A stretch of 36,631 nucleotides of DNA from an uncultured Marvinbryantia sp. Lineage in GTDB: Bacteria > Bacillota > Clostridia > Lachnospirales > Lachnospiraceae. The notes under the pieces were generated by a model. That model was not told where the DNA came from, did no database searches, and worked only from the letters and a program-made list of their open reading frames with translations. The stretch spans positions 1 through 36,631 of the forward strand of contig CAKRRF010000026.1 in assembly GCA_934394985.1 (NCBI GenBank), read 5' to 3'. Each line of letters begins with the position of its first letter. The first letter of the stretch is position 1. This document shows positions 17,336 through 25,345 of the stretch, one piece after another. A program made the translations under genes and the position numbers.

Positions 17336-18562
17336 ATGAGATGTACTTTGATGCATAAAGGAATCCCGGTGGTGGAACTGGAATTGGATGATGCGACCGG
17401 ATTTATCAGCAGATTATATGAGATATATGCTCCGGAACATCTTCCTGTGGGAATTCCGATGAAAAAGGGGCTGGCAGATCGTTCAGCGTTGAATGCCTGG
17501 TGGACAGACCGTTCGATTCCAGCCAGCCGTTCCGGCATTCAGGAAGCACTGGAACAGCTGGATATTACAGATACGAAGCTGCTTCTTGTTCGTTGCTTTG
17601 GACTGAGTCTTTCAGATCAGTATTGGATTAGACCAAACGATACAGATTTAAAATGGGAAGATATCAATTTTTTTGATCATGCATTTTCAGATGATATTGG
17701 AGATATCCTGTTGGGAGCCAAAAAGGAAAAGGCAGAGTTTGACTTTAGCTCTCCTGATAACACATCAGATGGATGTCTGAAAAAACGCTGGAAGATTCTG
17801 AATGGACAAAGATGTTTGTTAAAAGGCGGAAGCAATCCGTTCAGACAGCAGCCATTTAATGAAGTGATTGCATCGGGAATCATGGACAGGCTGGGAATAG
17901 AACATATACCGTATGAACTGGTGTGGGATGAAGAGATGCCATATAGTGTGTGCAGGGATTTTGTGACTAGAGATACGGAACTGATTGGAGCCTGGCGCAT
18001 TTTCCAGACACAGAAAAAAGCAAATAATGTTTCAGTATATCAGCATTACATAGATTGCTGTGCGAAGTTTGGAATTGACATTATACCGGCCCTGGATCGT
18101 ATGATCGTGGTGGATTATATCATAGCGAACGAAGACCGGCATTTGAATAATTTTGGATTGCTCCGAGAAGCAGAGAGCCTGAAATGGAGTGGTGCGGCAC
18201 CGATTTTTGACAGTGGCTCTTCCTTTGGATACGACAAGCTGCCATTTGAGATACTTTCAGGAAAGCATATTACCTGCAAGCCATTTAAAAATCATCACGA
18301 AGAGCAGCTAAAACTGGTATCTTCTTTCGAATGGATTGATTTTGAAAAGCTGAAGGATGTGGGTGAGCTGATTCGAAGCGTATTTGATGATGAAAGGACA
18401 ACACAGTTTATCGATGAAAAAAGGCTGGATAGTATCGTAATGTCAACTGAAAAACGAATCCGAAAGCTGAAGGAATATGTAGCTGACTTTGATGGAAAGC
18501 CAATTGTGAAATCAACAGAAGACGATGTAAGGAAGAATATTGCAGAGGATTATTTGAATTAA
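17336..18562 (+). CDS. HipA-like serine/threonine kinase-fold protein
   Basis: The C-terminal half carries the HipA kinase pattern. LLKGGSNPFRQQPFNEV is the nucleotide-binding region. IIANEDRHLNNFG puts the catalytic Asp at 267, and PIFDSGSSFG puts the metal-binding Asp at 292. E. coli HipA phosphorylates glutamyl-tRNA synthetase and causes growth arrest; this protein's target is unknown. The N-terminal 110 residues (HKGIPVVELELDDATGF, then WWTDRSIPASRSG) differ from E. coli HipA. ATG 17336 is preferred because GGAG lies 8 bp upstream; ATG 17309 would add nine residues. No HipB-type antitoxin is encoded on either side. It follows the Rpn-like gene but has its own promoter. Confidence 0.82.
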   Translation: MRCTLMHKGIPVVELELDDATGFISRLYEIYAPEHLPVGIPMKKGLADRSALNAWWTDRSIPASRSGIQEALEQLDITDTKLLLVRCFGLSLSDQYWIRPNDTDLKWEDINFFDHAFSDDIGDILLGAKKEKAEFDFSSPDNTSDGCLKKRWKILNGQRCLLKGGSNPFRQQPFNEVIASGIMDRLGIEHIPYELVWDEEMPYSVCRDFVTRDTELIGAWRIFQTQKKANNVSVYQHYIDCCAKFGIDIIPALDRMIVVDYIIANEDRHLNNFGLLREAESLKWSGAAPIFDSGSSFGYDKLPFEILSGKHITCKPFKNHHEEQLKLVSSFEWIDFEKLKDVGELIRSVFDDERTTQFIDEKRLDSIVMSTEKRIRKLKEYVADFDGKPIVKSTEDDVRKNIAEDYLN

Positions 18563-18678
18563 TGAAGAAAAGGATTGACCAGTTAATATGCTGATTGATT
18601 ATACAGATGATATTAGTGTATTGTTAGATAAAAAAAACAGGAACTGCGATCATACAAAAGAGAAGAGATATAACATTT

Positions 18679-18709
18679 GGGGATGCTAATACAGCATCCC
18701 CATTTTTTC
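18679..18709 (+). terminator. Intrinsic terminator after the HipA-like gene, overlapping the LysR stop codon
   Basis: A perfect 9-bp stem (GGGGATGCT 18679-18687, AGCATCCCC 18693-18701), loop AATAC, then ATTTTTT. The stop codon of the convergent lysR gene (18686-18688) lies inside the hairpin. Confidence 0.9.
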
Positions 18710-19597
18710 GGGCAAATTCATATGCTGATAAGTATGCAGGATTTTTTCCAGTTCGTAGATAGCCGGTGTCAGAAATTTGTTCTTATGATATACCAGTTTG
18801 AACTTTCGGTTCCATTCTCCATCAGCCTGACAGAAGACATGAATGGAATCGTGCTGCAACTCGTGCTGCATCAGGCGCAGGGACATCACGGAAAGGATCT
18901 TGTTATACAGTACGGCATTGAGCAGTACCCGAGGGCTGTTGGCTTCCCAGGCGGTGACATAGGATAACCGGTGCCGTGCTGCATATTCTTCAAAAAGCTG
19001 TCGTGTACCGCTGCCAGATTCTCGCATGGAGAATTTCTGTCCCTGCAGATCAGATACAGTCAGTTTGTTTTTGAAATAAAAAGGATGTTTTTTTCCGACA
19101 GCCAGCACCAGACTGTCATCAATAACAGGCAGAACAATCAGATCCGGAGAGAGAACCTCGCCTTCTACCACGGCAGCGTCCAGTTCAGATTTTAACAGTT
19201 TTTCTTCAATGTCTCTGGTATTGCTGACATAAGAATATACATTCAGATCAGGCAGTTTTTTTTCCAGAGCAACGATAACAGAAGGGGTCAGACAGGTGCC
19301 GACTGTGATGGTGGAACCAAGCTTCAATGTGGAAGATTGCCCCTGATTCAGCATTAGTTCTTCGGTCTGACGGAATTGCTGCACCAGTTCTGTAGCAAGG
19401 GGAAGCAGAAGTTTTCCCCTGTCTGTAAGATATAATTTTTTTCCCAGGCGCTCAAACAGAAGACCGTTATAGTGTCGTTCCAGTTCGCTGATGGCCTGAC
19501 TGACGGTAGGCTGAGAAAGATAAAGCTCCCGCGCGGCTCCACTCATAGAACCATGCTGTGCCACAGTAAGAAAAATAGTGAGATGACGTATCGTCAT
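18686..19597 (-). CDS. LysR-family transcriptional regulator
   Basis: 303 aa, normal for the family. The N-terminal winged helix-turn-helix includes GSMSGAARELYLSQPTVSQA (about 16-35). A C-terminal two-lobed substrate-binding domain follows from about residue 90 (LKLGSTITVGTCLTP). AAAGGAGA sits 7 bp before the ATG. It is divergent from the sulfite-reductase-like gene, with 157 bp between, the classic arrangement in which a LysR protein controls its neighbour. A CysL/CysB-like role in sulfur metabolism is possible but inferred from position only. Confidence 0.92.
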   Translation of the reverse strand: MTIRHLTIFLTVAQHGSMSGAARELYLSQPTVSQAISELERHYNGLLFERLGKKLYLTDRGKLLLPLATELVQQFRQTEELMLNQGQSSTLKLGSTITVGTCLTPSVIVALEKKLPDLNVYSYVSNTRDIEEKLLKSELDAAVVEGEVLSPDLIVLPVIDDSLVLAVGKKHPFYFKNKLTVSDLQGQKFSMRESGSGTRQLFEEYAARHRLSYVTAWEANSPRVLLNAVLYNKILSVMSLRLMQHELQHDSIHVFCQADGEWNRKFKLVYHKNKFLTPAIYELEKILHTYQHMNLPEKMGMLY

Positions 19598-19634
19598 AAT
19601 GGATCTCCTTTGATATTGGACAAATGGTTGATCT

Positions 19635-19649
19635 ATAGAAAAAACCTAT
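19635..19649. promoter_or_regulatory. Candidate LysR box
   Basis: ATAG-N7-CTAT, an inverted repeat that also satisfies the T-N11-A LysR motif. It lies between the divergent start codons, 38 bp from the lysR ATG and about 46 bp upstream of the likely -10 of the divergent gene. Confidence 0.5.
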
Positions 19650-19671
19650 GATTTCCATAAAATAATATCAT

Positions 19672-19700
19672 TTTTCAAATAGATAAACAAGTGGTATAGT
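19672..19700 (+). promoter_or_regulatory. Likely promoter of the sulfite-reductase-like gene
   Basis: TTTTCA (19672-19677), 17-bp spacer, TATAGT (19695-19700). The weak -35 is what would be expected if an activator such as the divergent LysR protein is needed. Confidence 0.5.
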
Positions 19701-19754
19701 GGATAACAACAGGACAAACATACAGCAAAAGTATAACAGAACAGGAGGAGCACT

Positions 19755-20681
19755 ATGTCAGCACTGACAGTCAGCAAAGAAGAAGAAAAAAGATTAAAAG
19801 GACTTGGTTTTCTGAATAATAAAGGAACAGATGAATTTTCCGCACGGATCATTACGGTGAACGGGAAAGTAACGGCCGCTCAACATAAATGCATGGCAGA
19901 TGCAGCAGAAAAATTCGGAAACGGCAACCTGGCTTATACCACAAGACTTTCTGTGGAGATTCCGGGTATTCCATATGAGAAAATTGATGAGTTTCAGGAG
20001 TTTATTGCAAGAGAAGGACTGGCAGCAGGAGGAACAGGAGCAAAAGTACGCCCGGTTGTGGCCTGCAAAGGTACCACATGTCAGTACGGTCTTTTGGATT
20101 CTTATGGTATTTCAGAGGAGATATTTCACAGATTTTATGAAGGATACCGTCAGGTGGGACTCCCGCATAAATTTAAAATTGCAGTAGGCGGATGTCCGAA
20201 TAACTGTGTAAAACCAAACTTAAATGATATCGGTATCATTGGTCAGAGAGTGCCGGTCCAGGATCTGGAAAAATGCAAAGGATGTAAAAAATGTGCCATA
20301 GAGGAAGCCTGTCCAAATAAAGTGGCAAAAGTTGTAGACGGAAAACTGAAGATTGATCAGGATACCTGCCAGCACTGCGGACGATGCATTGGAAAGTGTC
20401 CGTTTGACTCTATTACAGATGGGACATATGGCTACCGGATTTATATAGGCGGAAGATGGGGAAAGAAAGTATCAAAGGGCAGAGCTTTGAGTAAAATCTT
20501 CACATCAAAGGACGAAGCACTGGATGTAATAGAGAAGGCAATTCTGCTGTTCAGAGAACAGGGACAGAAAGGGGAGCGTTTTGCAGAGACGATTGACCGA
20601 TTAGGATTTGAAACAGTGGAAGAACAGTTGCTGTCAGACGATTTGCTTGCGCGAAAAGAACAGATTCTGGCAGAGATATAA
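19755..20681 (+). CDS. Siroheme/4Fe-4S sulfite (or nitrite) reductase-like protein with ferredoxin domain
   Basis: 308 aa. The nitrite/sulfite reductase half-domain comes first. Siroheme-cluster cysteines are seen as C104-x4-C109 (ACKGTTCQYG) and C147-x3-C151 (GGCPNNCVKP). Then come two 4Fe-4S ferredoxin motifs (CKGCKKC...CP at about 176-190 and CQHCGRCIGKCP at about 210-221). This is the architecture of anaerobic sulfite reductase subunit C (AsrC). The asrA and asrB electron-transfer partners are absent, and the first cysteine pair has one residue less between than the usual C-x5-C, so the true substrate and donor are uncertain. AGGAGGAG lies 4-6 bp before the ATG. Cytosolic. Confidence 0.8.
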   Translation: MSALTVSKEEEKRLKGLGFLNNKGTDEFSARIITVNGKVTAAQHKCMADAAEKFGNGNLAYTTRLSVEIPGIPYEKIDEFQEFIAREGLAAGGTGAKVRPVVACKGTTCQYGLLDSYGISEEIFHRFYEGYRQVGLPHKFKIAVGGCPNNCVKPNLNDIGIIGQRVPVQDLEKCKGCKKCAIEEACPNKVAKVVDGKLKIDQDTCQHCGRCIGKCPFDSITDGTYGYRIYIGGRWGKKVSKGRALSKIFTSKDEALDVIEKAILLFREQGQKGERFAETIDRLGFETVEEQLLSDDLLARKEQILAEI

Positions 20682-20741
20682 AATACAGAGAATGAAATCA
20701 TACGTTTTAACCAATTTTTCATAGAAGACGGATAGTTTTTA

Positions 20742-20750
20742 TGGTATACT
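20742..20750 (+). promoter_or_regulatory. Extended -10 promoter of the HD-GYP/GGDEF gene
   Basis: TG-G-TATACT (20742-20750) with no good -35, 28 bp before the ATG. Confidence 0.45.
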
Positions 20751-20777
20751 TGAAAAAAATCAGGAAGTATACGGGAG

Positions 20778-23633
20778 ATGAAAAATACGATCAGTAAAAA
20801 AAGACGAATGATGTTTTACCTGCTGATGTTCTTGGTATTATTGGGATTCTTTGCAGGAGAAAAAATTTATCCGGATGAACGCTCCGGCATGTTTGGAAAA
20901 GAAAATGTGCAATATTTCGATACGTTGTTCTGGGAAAAAGAAGACGGCACAAAAGAAGAAATACAGATACCGGGACAATATGAGGTGCCTGCGGATGAGA
21001 CGATGGTGCTCACTACAAGGCTGCCTGACGATTATGATGAAAATACCATAGCTCTGCGTTCTTCTTTGCAGGATGTGATGTTCTATATTGACGGCGAACT
21101 GCGGGGCAGCTATGACACCAGATCCACCAGACCATTTGGAAAAAATTCAGCCAGCCGATATGTTTTTTGCGATACATCAGATGCAGATGCGGGAAAAGAA
21201 CTCAGAATAGAGCTGACGACTCATACGGATAATTATTCCGGTGTGGTAAATGCGGTCTGTTATGGGGACAGGGGAGATATCTGGCTCCTTATTTTCCACG
21301 AACATGGCATGGAAACAATCATGGGATTTTTCGTGTTATTTGCCGGAGTGATAACGATTATTTTCAGTGCGGCACTGGGAGTAGTCTATAAAACGAAGTT
21401 TGATATGGAATATCTGGGCTGGTGTATGCTGATGGGAGCCATCTGGATGCTGGGTGAATCCAAGCTGCGACAGCTCTGGATTCCGAATGCATCGATACTG
21501 GCAATGATGTGCTTTGTGGTGATTCTTTTGGGACCGATTCCGTTTCTGATCTATATGGACAGTGTGCAGAAGGGACGTTATACCAGAATCTATCAGTTCA
21601 TGGAAGCAGTGGTATTACTGAATTTCTTCGTATCAACCATACTGGAGATGACTGGGAAAATAGATTATATAGAGACAATGCCGATAGGGCATGGAATTCT
21701 GCTGTTTACGTTTATGGTTGTGCTGGGAAGCTTTATCCGGGATATGAGGTTGGGAGAAAGTCGTTCTTATCATCTGGCACTGCTGGGAGTAATGTTCGCC
21801 ATGCTGGCAATTGCAACGGAAGTGATTTCCACCTATTTTGTGGTTTCTATATCAGGGGTCTTTATCGGTATCGGTATGTTGATACTGCTGTTTACAAATG
21901 TAATTCGTACGATGAAAAGTGTTCAGGATATGGAGCAGCAGAGACGGAAAGAAGAACTGGAGAAGCGTAGAAAACAGACAGAGAAGATGGCGCTGCAGAT
22001 GATACGGACGTTATCCACTACACTGGAAGCGAAGGATGAGTACACCAATGGACACTCCTATCGTGTGGCACAGTACAGCGCACTGATTGCAAAGGCACTG
22101 GGATGGGATGCTGAGGAGGTACAGAATCTGAAGAATGCAGCTTATCTTCATGACGTGGGAAAGAGTGGTATTCCGGACAATATTCTGAATAAGCCGACCA
22201 GACTGTCAGAGGATGAATATGCACTGGTGAAGGCACATACCGTGATTGGCGCAGATATTTTAAAGGATATCACCATGATTGACCATGTGGCAGATATAGC
22301 CAGATATCATCATGAGCGGTATGATGGAAAGGGGTATCCGGAGGGCATCAGTGGAGAAGAAATTCCGCTGCATGCACGAATCGTGGCATTGGCAGACAGC
22401 TATGATACCATGAATTCAAGAAAGATTTATCGAGATGCACTGCCACCGGAACAAATTTTTGAAGAAATTCAGAAGAACAGAGGAACACAGTTTGACCCGG
22501 AGATCGCAGATGTCTTTCTGCGGCTGCTGAAGGAAAACAAAGTACAGATCAGAGAACTGGCAGATACAGAAGAGAAAGAAGATATCACAGATCTGGAACG
22601 GGAGACTGAAAAATTTCTTTCAGATGTGATGGCAACCATGCGAAATCGCGGAGACAGAGATAATTATGATTATCTGACCGGTTTGCCAATGAGAAGTAAG
22701 GGCGAAGTGATCATTGCACGGCTGATGAAGAAACATGATGGATGTCTGGTATTTCTAGATATGGACAACCTGAAAAAGATCAATGATATCCATGGACATA
22801 AAGCAGGAGACCGGGCTTTGAAGCTTCTAGGCAATCTGATCTCCGATGAGACAAAGAATAATGTGGGATGCAGATTTGGCGGAGATGAATTTGTCCTGTA
22901 TTTTAAAGATGTCGATCAGCAGAAAATGACAGAAATCATGAAACGTCTGTTTGCAGCTTTTCAGACAGAAAAAGACGTAGATGCGGAGATCCGGTATGCA
23001 TCTTTATCAGCGGGACTGTGCATGACACGGGCGGGTGATATATTCGAAACAGCTTATATAAATGCAGATAAGGCACTTTATTACGTAAAGCAAAATGGAA
23101 AAAATCAATTTTATTTCTACCATCATATGGAGGAAAGCAAAGTGGCTGAGGCACCGACCGGAAGAGATCTGAGTAAAGTGGCATATGCACTTCAGGAGAG
23201 TGGAAGCTACAGTGGAGCCATGGACCTGGATTTTCGAGGATTTGCCAAACTTTATGGATATATGAACAGCCTTGGCGCAAGATATAAATATACCTGTTAT
23301 CTGGTTATGGTCACGATGGATACCCTGCCGGAACAGACGATGTATATGGAGAGCATTGAGCAGGCACTGGATTGCATGGAGAATGCAATCCGGAAGAAAA
23401 TTCGAAAAGTAGATATCTGTACCAGATACAGTGCCATGCAGTATCTAATTATTTTGTTTGAGCCGGAAGAGAGCCATATACCAAAGGTCATGGAACGTAT
23501 TTTCCTGCAATATTATCAGACATATGAGAGAAATGATTTTAAACCGCGATATGAGTATATCCCAATACTGGAGAGGAAAAATGGATGCATCAATGAACAG
23601 CAGCAGAGGGAAGCGGATCATCAGGAAATTTAG
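20778..23633 (+). CDS. Membrane cyclic-di-nucleotide signalling protein: sensor, multi-TM, HD-GYP, GGDEF, degenerate GGDEF
   Basis: 951 aa. TM helix 1 (about 10-26) and an extracytoplasmic domain (about 30-170) are followed by about seven TM helices (about 175-375) and a coiled coil. The HD-GYP phosphodiesterase domain has H458-D459 in YLHDVGKSGIP, HHERYDGKGYP with GYP at 519-521, and ADSYDTM. A GGDEF domain has DMDNLKKIND and an intact GGDEF at 701-705, with no RxxD inhibitory site just upstream. The last 170 residues look like a second GGDEF fold with SAMQY (885-889) in place of the active site. HD-GYP breaks c-di-GMP down and GGDEF makes it, so the protein could do both. Signal unknown. 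AGGAAG precedes the ATG. Confidence 0.88.
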   Translation: MKNTISKKRRMMFYLLMFLVLLGFFAGEKIYPDERSGMFGKENVQYFDTLFWEKEDGTKEEIQIPGQYEVPADETMVLTTRLPDDYDENTIALRSSLQDVMFYIDGELRGSYDTRSTRPFGKNSASRYVFCDTSDADAGKELRIELTTHTDNYSGVVNAVCYGDRGDIWLLIFHEHGMETIMGFFVLFAGVITIIFSAALGVVYKTKFDMEYLGWCMLMGAIWMLGESKLRQLWIPNASILAMMCFVVILLGPIPFLIYMDSVQKGRYTRIYQFMEAVVLLNFFVSTILEMTGKIDYIETMPIGHGILLFTFMVVLGSFIRDMRLGESRSYHLALLGVMFAMLAIATEVISTYFVVSISGVFIGIGMLILLFTNVIRTMKSVQDMEQQRRKEELEKRRKQTEKMALQMIRTLSTTLEAKDEYTNGHSYRVAQYSALIAKALGWDAEEVQNLKNAAYLHDVGKSGIPDNILNKPTRLSEDEYALVKAHTVIGADILKDITMIDHVADIARYHHERYDGKGYPEGISGEEIPLHARIVALADSYDTMNSRKIYRDALPPEQIFEEIQKNRGTQFDPEIADVFLRLLKENKVQIRELADTEEKEDITDLERETEKFLSDVMATMRNRGDRDNYDYLTGLPMRSKGEVIIARLMKKHDGCLVFLDMDNLKKINDIHGHKAGDRALKLLGNLISDETKNNVGCRFGGDEFVLYFKDVDQQKMTEIMKRLFAAFQTEKDVDAEIRYASLSAGLCMTRAGDIFETAYINADKALYYVKQNGKNQFYFYHHMEESKVAEAPTGRDLSKVAYALQESGSYSGAMDLDFRGFAKLYGYMNSLGARYKYTCYLVMVTMDTLPEQTMYMESIEQALDCMENAIRKKIRKVDICTRYSAMQYLIILFEPEESHIPKVMERIFLQYYQTYERNDFKPRYEYIPILERKNGCINEQQQREADHQEI

Positions 23634-23635
23634 CC

Positions 23636-23665
23636 TTGACACAAAGGGAAAAACAGGGCTAGAAT
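23636..23665 (+). promoter_or_regulatory. Promoter of the upstream ORF-mgtE transcript
   Basis: TTGACA (23636-23641), 18-bp spacer, TAGAAT (23660-23665), starting 3 bp after the preceding stop codon. It implies a leader of about 260 nt before mgtE. Confidence 0.8.
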
Positions 23666-23702
23666 AAACGAGGATTAAAAAATAAGACAGGAGGAAAACG
23701 AA

Positions 23703-23792
23703 ATGGACAGTTGCGACAGTACGGGACGAAGTAGTAGTTACGGTGGCAGACAAGAGAAAAAAGCAACGCAGCTGAACAGAAGAGTTTTCTGA
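23703..23792 (+). CDS. Short upstream ORF (29 aa) in the mgtE leader
   Basis: ATG 23703 has a strong AGGAGG 8 bp upstream and stands about 30 nt downstream of the predicted transcript start. The peptide begins MDSCDSTGRSSSYGG and ends KATQLNRRVF; it is polar and basic with no membrane segment. It resembles no protein I know. Its last codons lie inside the first stem-loop of the leader, so translating ribosomes would disturb that structure. Best read as a candidate leader peptide controlling mgtE, or an independent microprotein. Confidence 0.55.
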   Translation: MDSCDSTGRSSSYGGRQEKKATQLNRRVF

Positions 23793-23899
23793 AAGGTCTG
23801 CGTTTGTTCATATTGTTTTTTAACCACCGTATTTCACTCCTATACTTCACAGCATGTAACTGTTGGAAAGTTTAGTACATGGAAAAACGGTGGTTTTTC
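23765..23899 (+). promoter_or_regulatory. Structured leader and attenuator-like terminator before mgtE
   Basis: Helix A is AACGCAG (23765-23771) with CTGCGTT (23798-23804), enclosing a CAGAA/TTCTG hairpin. Helix B is AACCACCGT (23822-23830) with ACGGTGGTT (23887-23895), 9 perfect pairs, followed by TTTT. Inside helix B a smaller hairpin pairs 23853-23861 with 23874-23881 (one bulge). Helix B plus its T-run would stop transcription 30 bp before the mgtE start codon. It does not match the M-box magnesium riboswitch core that I know. Confidence 0.6.
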
Positions 23900-23929
23900 T
23901 ATGCCCATTTTTGGGAGGAAGGAGGCAAT

Positions 23930-25324
23930 ATGACAAAAGAAATAAATACAAAACCAAATTATGCAGAAGAGCTGCTGGAGATTTTGCACAGCTCTTTATC
24001 CAAAGAAGAATTACTGGATCGGATTTCCGATTACCATGAGAATGATATCGCGGATGCGCTGTCACAGCTGACAGAAGAAGAACGAAAGAAACTGTATCCG
24101 ATACTTGGTGCAGAGCGTCTGGCAGAGATCTTCACGTATATTGACGATCCGGATGAATACCTGAAAGAACTGGATTTGGACAAAGTCGCAAAAGTGATTT
24201 CCTTCATGGATTCTGATGATGCGGTAGATGTGCTGGATGAGTTTGATGACAGTACACAGGAAAAACTGGTGGAAATGCTGGATGAAGAGGCCAGTCATGA
24301 CATCAGGATGATCCAGTCCTATGAGGATGATGAGATCGGAAGCAGGATGACTACAAATTTCATCGTGATTTATCATGATCTGACCATTCGTCAGGCGATG
24401 AGAGAACTGGTGCGTCAGGCCGGAGATAATGACAATATTTCTACTGTATATGTAGTAGACAGGAAGGATGTCTTTTACGGAGCCATTGATCTGAAGGATC
24501 TGATTATTGCCAGAGAGAGCGCTTCCCTGGATGATATCATCAGTACTTCCTATCCATATGTGACTGATCATGAAAAGATCAGTGACTGTATTGAAAGTAT
24601 TAAGGATTACGCCGAAGACTCTATTCCGGTACTGACGGATGAAAAGCTGCTGATCGGTGTCATCACATCTCAGGATATCGTAGAAGTAGTAGACGATGAG
24701 ATGGGTGATGATTACGCAAAGCTGGCTGGTTTGACAGCAGAAGAAGATTTAAATGAAACGACAAAAGAAAGTATGAAAAAAAGACTGCCATGGCTGATCA
24801 TTCTGTTAGTCCTCGGAATCGGAGTATCCTCTGTGGTGGGTGTATTTGAAACAGTTGTGGCTACCCTTCCGATTGTGATGTGCTTCCAGTCCCTGATACT
24901 GGATATGGCCGGAAATGTGGGAACTCAGTCACTGGCTGTGACGATTCGTGTCCTGATGGATGAAACACTGACCGGTGCACAGAAGATGCATCTGGTCATC
25001 AAAGAAATGCGCGTAGGATTTATGAACGGTCTGTTCCTTGGCTCCGTATCCTTTGTGATTATCGGATGCTACATCTGGTTCTTCAAGCCAAATCCGGCTC
25101 AGCATGCGTTTCTGATTTCAGGATGTGTGGGAGCAGCCCTGTTGGTAGCTATGGTGATTTCCAGTCTGGTAGGAACGCTGATTCCGATGTTTTTCCACAA
25201 AATAAAAGTAGACCCGGCAGTTGCGTCCGGTCCGCTGATTACAACCGTTAACGATCTGGTAGCAGTAATTACCTATTATGGAATGGCATGGTTATTGCTG
25301 ATAGAAACATTTCATCTGGTATAA
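23930..25324 (+). CDS. mgtE: MgtE-family magnesium transporter
   Basis: Mg2+ channel/transporter of the inner membrane. The order is an acidic cytoplasmic N domain (to about 130, MgtE superhelix), two CBS domains (about 135-255), a plug helix, then five TM helices (about 285-464). Pore motifs are DMAGNVGTQSLAV and DPAVASGPLITTVND. The many acidic residues at N-domain/CBS contacts act as the Mg2+ sensor in known MgtE. ATG 23930 has GGAGGAAGGAGG upstream; the in-frame ATG at 23879 overlaps the terminator hairpin and is rejected. 464 aa, normal. Probably controlled by the leader described above. Confidence 0.95.
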   Translation: MTKEINTKPNYAEELLEILHSSLSKEELLDRISDYHENDIADALSQLTEEERKKLYPILGAERLAEIFTYIDDPDEYLKELDLDKVAKVISFMDSDDAVDVLDEFDDSTQEKLVEMLDEEASHDIRMIQSYEDDEIGSRMTTNFIVIYHDLTIRQAMRELVRQAGDNDNISTVYVVDRKDVFYGAIDLKDLIIARESASLDDIISTSYPYVTDHEKISDCIESIKDYAEDSIPVLTDEKLLIGVITSQDIVEVVDDEMGDDYAKLAGLTAEEDLNETTKESMKKRLPWLIILLVLGIGVSSVVGVFETVVATLPIVMCFQSLILDMAGNVGTQSLAVTIRVLMDETLTGAQKMHLVIKEMRVGFMNGLFLGSVSFVIIGCYIWFFKPNPAQHAFLISGCVGAALLVAMVISSLVGTLIPMFFHKIKVDPAVASGPLITTVNDLVAVITYYGMAWLLLIETFHLV

Positions 25325-25345
25325 TTTTTTTTACAGGAGGTTCAT

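Noticed and set aside
17500..17515. Second copy of the tRNA 3' end (attR) inside the HipA-like gene
   Set aside because: Only GTTCGATTC matches; the same short string occurs by chance in several genes.
16160..18562. Rpn-like and HipA-like genes as a toxin-antitoxin pair
   Set aside because: Each seems to have its own promoter, 186 bp separate them, and neither looks like an HTH antitoxin.
23879..23929. Upstream in-frame ATG for mgtE (17 extra residues)
   Set aside because: It lies in the terminator hairpin and has no binding site; ATG 23930 has a strong one and matches the family start.
23765..23930. M-box magnesium riboswitch before mgtE
   Set aside because: The conserved M-box core sequences that I know are not visible; kept as an unclassified structured leader.
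25325..25345. Terminator between mgtE and the sugar kinase
   Set aside because: There is a T-run after the stop codon but no hairpin before it.
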